Under the pieces are notes generated by a model that did no database searches, had not been told where the DNA came from, and saw only the letters and a list, made by a program, of their open reading frames with translations. A stretch of 64,000 bases of DNA from Rhyzopertha dominica (lineage: Eukaryota; Arthropoda; Insecta; Coleoptera; Bostrichidae), in the NCBI GenBank assembly GCA_025024175.1, contig QCXZ01000137.1, positions 67,208,680 through 67,272,679 on the forward strand, written 5' to 3'. Positions 49,380 to 62,200 of the stretch are shown here, one piece after another. Numbering within the stretch: the first letter of the stretch is position 1; each line of letters opens with the position of its first letter. Position numbers and translations under genes: made by a program.

Positions 49380-50725
49380 TGGATTTGCTTTGTAAAAGGT
49401 ATAATTGTCATTTGGTGCTAAAATGAGCCGTGTNAATAATTTGACAGTCTAATTTATCTTGATCAAATAAAACCCAACATAAAAAAAATTATTAAGTAAG
49501 AGCACAAAATATAATATGATTAGCAGTAATAATAATTAAAATATAAAAAAATGCATAAATGAATGTCTACCTAATTATTTTAAAGGGGTTCGAAATGCCC
49601 TCCATTGCTACTACGCATTTTATTACATATTTATTACTTAATGAGATCCTACTGTTTTATGTTGGGTACTGCTTAATTAACACGAATAAGACTGTCTAGA
49701 TAATTAAATAAGCTTCCCAGATTAGAAGTATTTCGGGATCATTAGGTTTCTTCAGTGTGCAGGGATAAACTTTAATCGATTTTTCACTGAAAAGGCTTAT
49801 ATTAGCGGCACATGACAAGTATACCATTTTCAAAGCAAATCCAATAATTTTTAAGGATAATGTTTTATAATTATTCATTCTACAAGAAGATATTGCGAAA
49901 CCAAAACAATAAAGAAGCGACCTGAGCGTCCTCCGTGATTTATTCTAATTGTAAACGTACTGTCTTACTTAGATTGATTAGATAGACCAATGTACTAAAT
50001 TTTAATAAAATATTTTGAAAAACCAACAAGTTGTTGAAAAAATGGAATAAGGAAAAATAACTTCTAAGGGCCATAACTTGGAAAGGAGACAAAATTGCTT
50101 TAAGGTAAGTTGGTTTATTTTGGATAAATATATAATTTGTAGCTTTTTCAATTTCCCTCATAACATCGCCCATCAGTACACTAAACAGTAATGAGCTTAA
50201 GCCTTCGTTGACTTCAAATGCTATTAATTTAGCATTATTCTGACATAACGGGTGTTTCTATTATACAGAGTGTCCAGTAAGAAATGGGCTATACGTAACA
50301 GTAATTTCCTTGGGCATATTTTTATTATATAATAAACATCCTTGGGCTAGACGGCTCATATAATAATGATCGATCTTCACTTCAAGTAAGTTCGTTTGAT
50401 CATTTGATAGGGTATAATATATTTTTGGTTTAAATTACGATTTATGAAAAAATCTTTTGATAAATCATAAATTTTATTATTTAGCTTCACCAGACTACTG
50501 TTTGTTACAAAAAATAAAAAATTTAATATTTTAGACAAACAGAATATTTTAATGGTTTGGAACTGCTATCTGACAAAAAAAATAAATCAAGGTAGCTGAA
50601 ACAATTAAAGCTTTCTTTCAGACTTCATACGCCACGTCCACCTGTCAACCCGATTTATGATACCCGAACCAGTTTTTGGTTCCGGTATTTTTAGCGAAGT
50701 TTTAATTAAAAGCGGTCATTATTTT
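49380..50725. other. AT-rich spacer upstream of the ankyrin-kinase gene
   Basis: About 1.3 kb without a recognised gene. A fragment ACAGAGTGTCCAGTAAGAAA near 50264 resembles a repeat end. The right part should contain the promoter of the following gene. Confidence 0.4.
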
Positions 50726-53217
50726 ATGCCTTCGAGGGGCAGAAAGAACAGAAAGAAGCATGAAAACGCACGTGCCAGCCAGACAGACGCCAAATGCTCG
50801 ACTTGCCAGGAAATCTTCAGATCCGATGAAATTTCCCAACTAAGATTAATTTTCGGGACAGAGCACTTGGTAAGCATTATTAATCGCTTAAGTTGGATAG
50901 ATTTAAAGTAGGACACAGTGTAGTTCCATGTTCTCTTGGTTCTATTCAACGACTTTAAGGATTGAAGTTTTGTACGGAAGTATCCCAAATCCAGATTGAT
51001 AATATAAATTAAACATGTAATACAGTCCGCACTCGTACATTCCGTTTTAGAAGAATTACAATTTTATATGAAATATTGTAAAATTGCTTTCATCGGTCAG
51101 TGTTCACTGCCAAATAAGTTGCATCTTTATCCAAAGTTAGAATTTTTGCCAAGGAATAATTATCGATTTAAAATAAATTTCACCAGATTCTTATATTAAA
51201 TTAGTAGCAAGGATTCATTATATTATAACTAAGATATATAGCTTTGTAGCCACAGTCCATTGCTTTTAATTCGTATTTTTATGCTGATATACAGGATGTA
51301 TGGGGGAAACTTCTCGGAATCTGAAAGCTGGTGTAAAAGTAACACTATTTTACTCTATAACTTTTTTGAAATAACGCCCGTCTACTGTGATATTCAGTCT
51401 TAAACATGGGGGGATAAATAATTTTTCAAAAATATTTCTTAGACGGGTTGATATGATTTTATCAAATTTTGGCTACTATTGTACGAAGTGGAAGCCGTTA
51501 TAATAATGCGCACATTTTTTAACAAATGTTTTGGGGGGACCGGGAGGGGCCAATCCCACATTTTAACCCTTAACTATAAAACGGGTAAGTATTTTTACAT
51601 TACGTACATTACACTTCGTATAATAGCTAAATTTTGATGAAATTATATCAATCGGTCTAAGAAATATTTTTGAAAAACTATTCCTCTCCTCCCATGTTTA
51701 AGAGTGAATATCTCAGAGGGCGGGCGTTTTAAAAAAAATATTGTATTATAATATAGTGTTATTTTTACATCAGATTTCAGATTCTGTGAGGTTTCCCACA
51801 TAATGAGAGACATCCTGTATATCTGTGCTGTACGCATACGTTTTTGGTTGGAATTATATTGATCATTTCGTGGTTGTAAAGGTATGATATTTATGTCCAG
51901 TGATATCCTCCGGCATTGCCTTCTAATCTTTTATACTACACAAATTTTGCTAGAACGTTTTACCTAACTTTTAGGAATACTTGACTTTTTTGATTTGATT
52001 GATTGGTTTCTCGAAAAATTTACCTTTGACAACAAGTTTTGCCTATTATCATACCCTAAAACCTAATATCACATTGTGTGTAGCCAGTAAGTGTTTCTGA
52101 ATTTAAAAACGTTAAATATTTAATTAGTATTTAAATCCAAGTAGCTAGGACATCTGCTACAGTTCTTGGCGTTCACATTATACTTAAGTAAAACAAAACA
52201 GATAACTATACAAGACAATAAATAACAGATTATTCAATTAAAGCACTGCCTTTATAAGCACAAAGCTCAACTCTTCTTCTAAGCTTTTGCGAATTTAGTC
52301 TATTGATAATGACCTCACTGACGTTCGTATTCTGTTGTTTAGGTACCTACTCCTTGTTATACCCATCAACATCAAATATAATATCAAGAAGGCTCAAGAT
52401 AGACCCCATGTACAGGGAGCACAGGGAGCAAAGTCACATTACAATTCCACAAGGAAAAATGCAATAATACACAAGATGTAGTTTTAAAATAAACAAAAAT
52501 GCCTTTAGTTTCGACATAACCAGAAGTGGCAAAATACAAAATATTTTTAAAGTAGATTTATTAAGCCATCAAAGGTACCAAAGATGATTTTTATATTTGC
52601 CACAAATACTTATGTGAATCACTTCGTACCTTTATATGTAGGGATATCATTTTAGAATTTAATTCAACACGTCCTACTTTTCCGAAAAGAAATATATAAT
52701 CTTAACTTACAAACCGCTTCATAACCATAAAAACGTTTTGTAAGGTTCACTTAAAAAAATTTTCTTCTACTACAACGAGTCCTATTATAAAAGTCTGTTA
52801 ATTCTATTCAGATCCATGATTTTTTTATCCATAACTCGAATACATCAAATCTGACTGATTTCTGTCGATCCTATTTTACAAAATTAACATCATTATTAAG
52901 AAACAAAGCATACACGTTTTGAATAATGTTTTACAAAGTTATGAACACTTACCGTCCAGGATATAATCCACCGTTTTTTGAGTAAAATAGACTTCAAGTC
53001 ATGCTTATTTGCGCTGTTACTATGACAACAAGCATAGTCGTATTCCAATTAGGAGGCATTTTTGGCATATATGTATCTGTGGTAAATGTTTTTTCCTTAT
53101 TTCGGGGCGCTTTGTATTCAGGCTTATATTACCATATAGCAAAGTACTATGTCCCACCTCCACAGGTATGAGAAGTTTTGGAATAGATACGAAATTTTAA
53201 AGTTTTGGAGGTGGTAA

Positions 53218-53282
<65 letters not shown>

Positions 53283-56200
53283 TGTCTCTCTCTGTCTCTC
53301 TCTTTCCCCCTCTTTCTACTGCTATGAAAAAAATATTGGTAACTGTAGACATGCAGATAGCTTGATGAATGTAAAAGTGAAAAACATGATATGATAAAAG
53401 TTTGACAAAAAAAGTTGAAAGAGATGTACAAGAACTCCTAGAAACTGAGAAAAGAAAGAAAATCCCCAAGCATTCAATTAAAATAATACTTCGTTTTGTA
53501 CTCTTACAGGTTTTATATGATACTCTAAGTACCATTTTACACATCGTTTGTTCCATTTTTGAACCCCCATTGAAAAAATATGGAATACCCAATGTTTGCG
53601 AATGTTCTCTCTCAGAGACATTCCCAGGGAGATACTACGAGTATCTACCATAAAAGCAGTTTTTCGTTTGTCCATTTATTAGTTAGCAAGCTACTGCGCT
53701 TCCAACCTTAAAGTTCTTGAGAAATGTCCCTAAAAGATAACATTTGGACACTTACTTACATCCAATGTACTTCAAAGCCCCTGACCATTTCAGCAAAACA
53801 AATATTTCCTTTGCAGGCAAATGTCCCAGCCATAATCAAGGCAGCAGTGCTCAACAAACTCGAAAACGTCGTTACCATAATCGATCAAGGCGCCAACATC
53901 AATGAAACTGGACCAGTAAATAACTGCAAGTTAATCACGACAAAAATTTGAAGTGAGTCTGCATTTTAGTATAACATGACGGCCCTTTCTTGGGCCGTTA
54001 AGTTGAAACACGAAGACGTTGTTGATTACCTGCTGTCACATGGTGCCGATCCAACGATTAAAAGTGAGGATGGGGATGAAATTTTATTCATAGCTTTGAA
54101 CGGCAGGTGGAATGAGAGCTCCTTTATAAAGCTTTGGAGGAGCCTAAGCAATTGTTCCTCTTTTGTGCCTCTGGTCAGGAATAAGGCTGGACAGTCGGTG
54201 NTGCATCTGGCGGTTGCTAAGGAGTGGAAGAACTTCATAATTCTGATGATAGAAACGGAACACGTACGTTTAAGTGTAAGGTAGTAATAAAAACAGCAAC
54301 ACTGTATAACACACAGCATATGTAGGCTTACGTCGAAAGATCTTACGCATGCTGTAACAGATGTATCATAGAAAGCACAATTATTAGTTTATTAGTTTTA
54401 TTTCTTTTTAAAATTGATTAGTTGCATCAGTGCCTTTCTTATTATAATCACTAATAAACTGTTTTACTTGAAATGGCCAGGTATTTGTGCTAATGTACAG
54501 TCTGCTATTATGTTTTTAGTCCTTGTGCTTCTTCCATCAAGTTGTTCTAAAACAGTTCTCGTAAATACNCTTTGATATTTACATCCAATAAATAACTTTG
54601 ATCTCTTATAATCATAAACTGGGTTCTACTAGCTACTGGTCGCTAGAATCTGAAGAAGTCCGCTCAGAAGCTCGTAAATAAAGAGCGACGGGCGACTAGC
54701 GCTCAGTAGCCTTACTGTCGTCCAACCGAAAGAGTCAATTCTGACTAAGTTTTAAATCTTACCAACAATGCGAGGTTCTACCTGCTAGTCCTTAAACTCT
54801 AAATCCATTTATGTAGCAACGTCTGTTTTGAAGAGGACGAATAGAGGAATCCTTAATTTGCATTTTATTCTCGGTTGGACGAGAATATATAGTAAACTTT
54901 GAAATACAGTAGTAATCCAAAAAATGCAACACTTTGTTTTTACGAGTTAATTTTATAACGATAAATTAAAATCAAACAGTAACAATTGGGCAATAACGTT
55001 CTGTTAATAACGGGTCGCGTAGTCATTTGCACACTTTCACATTGCTTAGGCATTGAGTCGACAACTTTAGTGATTGTTTCAAGAGGGATTTTCTGCCATT
55101 CTTCCAGCAATGCAGACATCAAATCTTCGGTATTCTTATGTGTTCGAAGAAGAAGTCGACACTCAAGTTCTTCCCATAAATGGATTCATCGGATTCGAGC
55201 CGGATGACTGAGACGGCCAATCCAAAACATGAATGTCATGATCTGACAGCCACCTTCTGAAGAAGCGAGGCGATAGTTTCGAATCATTGTCGTACTGGAA
55301 GGGCTTAATTTTTCCAAACCATGAGGCAACATCGCCGTATCGAGTATTTCACGATAGGTAACAGCCGTCATAAAGCCCTCAACACAATGCAACGTTCCAA
55401 TACCACTGCGACTAGAACCTACATTTTTCTTTCAACCGATTCATAAAACGGTGGAACGCAGACTGAAGATTCTCAACCTATGAAAACATACGTTACTTGG
55501 TGGAGTTTCTGAACTGAGACCTGATTAGTCAAAACTCAAAACTATTCCCACACCTTGTCATATTCTCGTTGACAAACAATTGTCCAATTATCAAATCATC
55601 AGAATGTAAATCAAAGCCAACCAAAGCTAAACAACTCTTACCAGTAATCAGAAATATCCCTTGGATATCCCGAACCTGAAGCTAAGATGCCACGCGATAT
55701 GGCAACGACTTTGGCTACTAATATCTTTCATTCCAATATGCAATATATAAAGACCACTTCAGGAAAACTTCACATAGTTGCCAAATCGTAACTAAATCCA
55801 TATTTAATATCCTGAGGAGATTGAGCAATCGAATCAATCATTTCTAATCGACTACTGCCGAATCTAATATAAACTAAGAGGTTTCGTGCGCTAAAAATCG
55901 TAATTTTTAGGTCGTGTAGGTACCCCAATCACGAAAGAGTCACAAACTTCTTCAACCGCTATATCTTTCCATCTTGTTGCAATAAAATATCCCGACCGAA
56001 CTGCATTAACAGAACATTTAACAATGAACCACTGACTGGCAAATTTATGAGAGTACTCCGAAACGATCAGAATTAACAAAATTTATCCCTTTGCTGCAAA
56101 ATAATATTAAAAATTTATCTACTCATGTACTAAAACCAACCACATTTTGCTATAGCTTTACGTTCAGACTCGTACTACAAAAACAATCGTGGCCAATGCT

Positions 56201-59200
56201 TCTAGTATTCATTTTCCGAGGGGTGAGAGGGATAATTCTTAATACAAAGTATTATTAATCGTCCCCAAGCTCGATCCATTTGTATTTCGGTTGGAAAATT
56301 TGTTCTGTTGGATGCCATTTCTTCTATTTTTTAGGATGTTCCGAAATGCCTCACAAAAATTGGTTTCGTTACCTGAATAAATGTCTGCCATACCTATGTT
56401 TGAGTCTTGAGATAAATCGATAAACTGTCATTACATAACTATCGGTGTTCAGTGTTTTACCAACTTCTAAATGAACAGCTTGAATTATGTTACATGTAAA
56501 TGTCTCACTCAACATGTCGTTTACAATTATTAATTAATCAGTTAGTTAACTTTTTTATATTAGACATCATAAGAGCCTGATTCCTTGTAAATTATTGCAG
56601 ATTAATATGTATACCAGTAAGTTTATATAGTCTGTTATTAACTTCATTAGTTCAAACAATTGACAACACATGAACGTCAGTGTAAGAATTTTTTTGTAGA
56701 TTCCCATGGATCTCACAGACACCAGCGGTATAACTCCGTTAATGGTGGCATGCTTCCTTTTGCAATACGACATGATCAACTTGCTGTTACAAAGGGACGC
56801 AGAAATTTTAAAAGAAGACCATGCCGGAATCACCGCATTGTGCTACGCAATCTCGTCAACTGTAACTAAAAAATCCAGTTCGACTGGCAGCATTGTTAAC
56901 ATATTGATTTCCGCCCTTAATACTACATACACCGAATATTTGAGGGTTCGTATTATTTAAATTGTGCACGTTTACTGTGATTGTAAATTTAATCTTTTAG
57001 ACAAGGCTAAACAAGTGCTTGGAATTGTCTGAATACTTCACTAATACATTCTCTGCTAATTCTGATATTTTAAAACATATTTTTTCATTTACTGTGAGGT
57101 TTATTAAAAATGGGGTGAAGATGATTCTGGAAATTGAGACAATACAGAAAATTTCAGAGGTAAGAACGTTTAGTTATTTGAAAAATTAATAATATACACT
57201 ATAGAAGTCGAGAAGAAAACCTAACAAGTATACAATATTATATACTAATGTACAGAACCGTTAATGTACGAGTAACATTGTTTGATATACGTATATAAAA
57301 ATTGAAAGTGTAAATATTTGATTTGACCGCATGTAATTATTTTATTAATAGAAAAAAGAGTTTATTTTATAGTTATTGATCTCTTTACAATTAATTATTC
57401 TTTTTAATAGTTCAGTGATCTGCTCGGTATGTTCATTTCTAATGTGCCAGAACTATAGTGTGACAAATTCTCTTTTTTAATAGCATTTATATAACGTTGT
57501 GGTCCAAAAGTAATGCAAACTAATGCAACCGTTTATTCTTTAGGCCGAAATAATCAACTTATCTTTGTTCAAAACTACTACTAACAAAGATACAGGGTGT
57601 TAAATATCAGTTCAGATTTGTTTGATATAGGTAGGATATAGCTAGCTCTCGAAGATGAAGTCTAAGTGTTGAAGAAATGCAAAGATTGGGCTTGGCGTCA
57701 CGATTAGCACTTCCTCAGAGGTCGTCTCTTCCACAAGGGAATTAGCGTCACGATGAGAGTTACTAAGGGGTCATTTCGCCCAGGAAACGAGCTTGGCGTC
57801 ACGATTAGCACTTCCTCTGGGATCACCTCTTCCAGAAAGGAATTAGCGTCTCGAAAAGGTTTACTAAGCGGTGGCTTTGCCTTTAGGAGAAGAGAACTTA
57901 TAAGCCTTTCGCGGCCGTGAGGGGGTTGTTTTGCGTTCTAGATTAGAGTGCGGTTCGCGAAGTAATATGTATGCAATCGGGACATCTTTCCCGAGCTAAA
58001 AGTGGTAGTAAGCTTAAGGCAAGCACGTATTGTACACAAAATAAAAGAAGCACCTATGGGTGGTTTGTTTCACCACTTTGAATACTGTAGATGGCGCACA
58101 TGCAAATAGCATGGCACCTTAGTCTACTTCTGTATTTGTTAATATTAACTTTTGAACCAAGATAAGTTTAGTTAAATCGTAATATTTAGGTCTGAGGAAT
58201 ATACCGGGTATGTATACTAGTTCCTATTGCTCTCAGAATAACCTATAATTATAAATATTAAATAACTAACTTATGTCAGTTCCAGAAGTAGTCGATATAT
58301 AATTTGACGTCTTATACAGTTTAATTTGTAGAACATTATGAAGTCGCTTTCGAATATTGCCAAGTGTAAACTGCTGCTTACCATCTTAGCAGAAATCATC
58401 TCATACAACGAAAGTTGTATCGGGTATACAATAATCCAAGAACTAGCAGTCACCGAAAACTTTTTTGCCTCGAAATGCAACGAAACATGCCTAGAAATAA
58501 TAAAAAAGTAAAATGACTACTGTCTAGTTTAGGCAATTTCTTCTATCTAATTAGGTTGCAGATTTAATGTCGAAGAAGGCTTTGAAGCACTTGTTTCCAT
58601 TGCCGTTTACATAATTCAGCAAGCCTATTCCGGCTCACCATCTGGATCCGTATATATGATGGAGAATCGTGATGATATACTGACGTTACGCCAAAAGCTT
58701 CTTACTGCGTCTAATGTGCCTATTCACCAGCCCAATGAAATTCACGCTAAGTTGGTAAGAAGATCTTAATGGCCTTTGTAGTTTTATAAGCATTTCAATT
58801 GTTAATTTTTTATACATTTTATTATATAGGAACTTAAATTTATCTGCATATACCTACACGGTGTTTCACGAATGATAACAAACCCGACGGAATTGCAAAT
58901 GCAACTTCATAATTTAGTTTCAAAACTAATATGTTTTATTTACGAAGATATTAAAAAAAATAATTGGTAATCCATGCTGGCTGTATAATCAAAACTGCCG
59001 CATTTACTGCCATGTAATGTTATTTTTAAATTTACCTGAAACCAAACACTTAAAACAAGGCTGGTAAACATCTGCCATCTTGATTGAATGCCTCACATTT
59101 CTAACATCACTATTATATTTTATTTTTTTGATCATATTTGTATTTAATATGTTTAGGAATACCTCCTCTCAATATGTCGAACAAACGATTCGGAAGCGTC

Positions 59201-62200
59201 CCTGGTTTTGCCGGCGAATTCAAGTTTTTATGGATTGCCGATAGCATACAATGTAACACAATTTTCTTTTTATTGGTTAAACACCACCCATTCAATTTAT
59301 CGTCATAAGTGTAAAATTACCGTATATATAATAACAATGCTTATCGTAATTTAACAATTAAGAAGCTATGTACCACCGCACATTTATTCCTTTTTCTGCT
59401 CTAAGCAACCTTAAATTTCACGTTAAACAGCGAATTTAGCAAATTCAAATTATGATAAGCTCAAAAACGTAAAAAGTAAATGAAACTTGTGAAACAGTAT
59501 ATAATTTTAAAAAAAATGGAGCATCTAACCTTATCCCTGTTGTAACTGTTCAGAGCATATTGAAAGTTTATATAACATATTCCTATGTCACGTCCTACTG
59601 TTGCATGATCGTTATTATGTGTTTCATTTTGAATAAGACGATAAAAAGAAATATAAATCTTACACTTCTAAATTGCTGCCATCTACCGGTGTCATTTGAA
59701 ACCTCTTTCGCCCTCTTTCTAAAAAAAGGGCCATTTTGTAGCGTGACAGATGGCAAAGTTCGTAATCCTTTTAAGTAGAGTTATCTGTAAATATGGTCTA
59801 AATCGCTGTTTAAAATCACCTATACAAACGTTAGTAGGTATCATCTCTCATTAGTAGATGGCGCTATCGACGTTATCATAGTTTTACAGCGGTAAATTTA
59901 AATGTTTATGTAGAAGACGGGATCAAACCTATTTGGTTTCAATGGTTTTGATTTCATCCGCCATTTTAGTGCAAAAATATGGACAATGAATTGCGGTGCT
60001 TTATCTATCTAGTGACTTTATATCATAGACATGATGCATACGTAATTGGTAATTTCACAATTCTTTAATATAGAGCGAATGGCAACTGAATGGGTACAAA
60101 CTTAAATGAATATCACGTACTTTGGTCATTTTAATTAGTGTAATTACCTACGTCAAAAATTGCCATTTTTAATTTTTTTACAGAAGTTTTTGGGCTACCA
60201 GATTCTAGATATCTTGCTGAATAGTTAAATGTGACGTATTTCATTGCGTTGCCAACTTTTATTTTAGGTTAGTAATCGGTAATCGCTACCAACTTAAATA
60301 TCTTATGTCCATGCATCCTGCAACAAAATGAAATATTATTTTCCCATTTTATATGTCAGTTATTCAAATACATTTATAATAATAAATTAACATTAACTTA
60401 ACCCATAGGTTACTGCTAAAATTACTAAATTCAAGGAGAAACTCAAAGCCATCGATGAAGATTACGAAAATGACTGCGATCTAAAAAGTATTTTCAAAAA
60501 GCCCAAGAAGAAACCGAAGCCTTGTAAGATAACGAAAATTAAAAATTCTGACTTGGCGGAACAGTTAAACATAAAAGAGAAGATTACTCTGAATTATGGA
60601 GTGTCAGGGCCACCACTGACTTTCAAGGATAACATACACCAAGGTGAAGCAAGCTACGAAGACGAAAACGAGGTGGTAAACGCATTAAAACGAACAATTT
60701 TGAACACCGACGATGCGTCAGAATGTAGCTTCTTTGATATTTGTTCGAGTAAAGAGGCTGCTGCGATGTGTGGTTCTTGTAAATGTTTGGTGAACCACGA
60801 CGAGGAAAGGGATCAAGCGCCCATAGTGTTCTATCAGAAATCCGATTCCCTGGAACAGAAATACTACAATTCGCAAATGCTCGAATCTGCAATAAGCTAT
60901 TTGCGAAAACTGCTACACCAGATTATTGGTGTTTATCAAAATCATTGGAAATGTGATAAGGCGAACAAAGATCAAGGATTCAGCAAGGTTCAAGGTAAAT
61001 GCATTTACTGTTTATATAATCACGACGAGTTTTTAAGTAATTATAAGAATACCGACAACTAGCGAAAGAGACCTGAAAATTTGTAGGTATTTTTTTTTCT
61101 GTTTCAAAACTAATGGTAGGCTCTTTTTCTATAAAATAGTTTAGGGTGTTAGGGTGTTCCCAACGCGACTTTTTATCATGCTGATCCTGCGGTACGATAC
61201 CTGAATATTAGGTTTCATCTTGCACCCACGTAAACAACCTCATTCCAACATAACATAAAGCAAAATAAGTCTGGCAACATTTGCATTTTACATTACTAAT
61301 CACTAGGTGGCATTGGTACCGTGAGTGCGTGAGTCCGAGTCATGACGTGAAGCTCGCTTATGAGATATGCTTTGTTTGTGGTTAGTTTTGCGCTACAATG
61401 TGCCAAGGGTAGGGATAAGAATTTGAAAGTGTATAATAAAGACCTAACAGTTGACAGTCTCATTTACTTATTATACGCTATATTAGTGATAACGTAGGTG
61501 TCGGTAAATTTTTCTGCGGTACCAACTACAAGGTCCTGGATCCAAACAAACCAACTTGCCATATTGCCATGTGTTAAGCGATCTCAATGTTCGGAGCAAA
61601 ATTATATCTAGTATAAAAAAATATTTCAGTGTTGGTGTGTAAGTATGAGTAGGTTACATTCCTTCATATTATTTAGTAATATTACAAACCGACGTTACAT
61701 TTACTTTCAATCAAATCAATCAAAAATCAAAGGTGCTGTAAAATTTACATGTGTCTATCTCATTATAATTAGAAGATCTAGGGGTCAGGTCATTTTCTGG
61801 CACAACGTATAATCTTAATGTTCAGCGTATGCCCTTTCTGTTTGTAGCGCGTGCTAAGTAGAGCGAAGAAGTGTAAGCTACTCAAACATAGGCAATAACA
61901 CTTTAAAATAATTTTAAAACTACAAAATTGTGTCCAACACTGAGCTTCCTTACGCACAGTACAACAACTTGGTTTGGATCCTGACATACCACAGCAAAAT
62001 GGCCGACAACAACCTACAACGTAGATTGTGGTCACACTAAAAACACAGCGTATTCTGCAGCTGGTTGTTGTATGCTATGACTGTCATTATTTAATGTTTT
62101 TTGCCAGTTTTTCTCAGATTTTTATGACGGTGGCGCTACCATTTGAAGGGTAGATATACATGAAAACAGCAGACTAGCGCCTTAACATGATTTTAAGACA

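Noticed and set aside
53147..53592. Long minus-strand frames rich in Arg/Glu
   Set aside because: Produced by the CT microsatellite read on the other strand.
54625..54720. CTACTGGTCGCTAG and a rough inverse CTAGCGCTCAGTAG
   Set aside because: Weak, short match with no flanking duplication.
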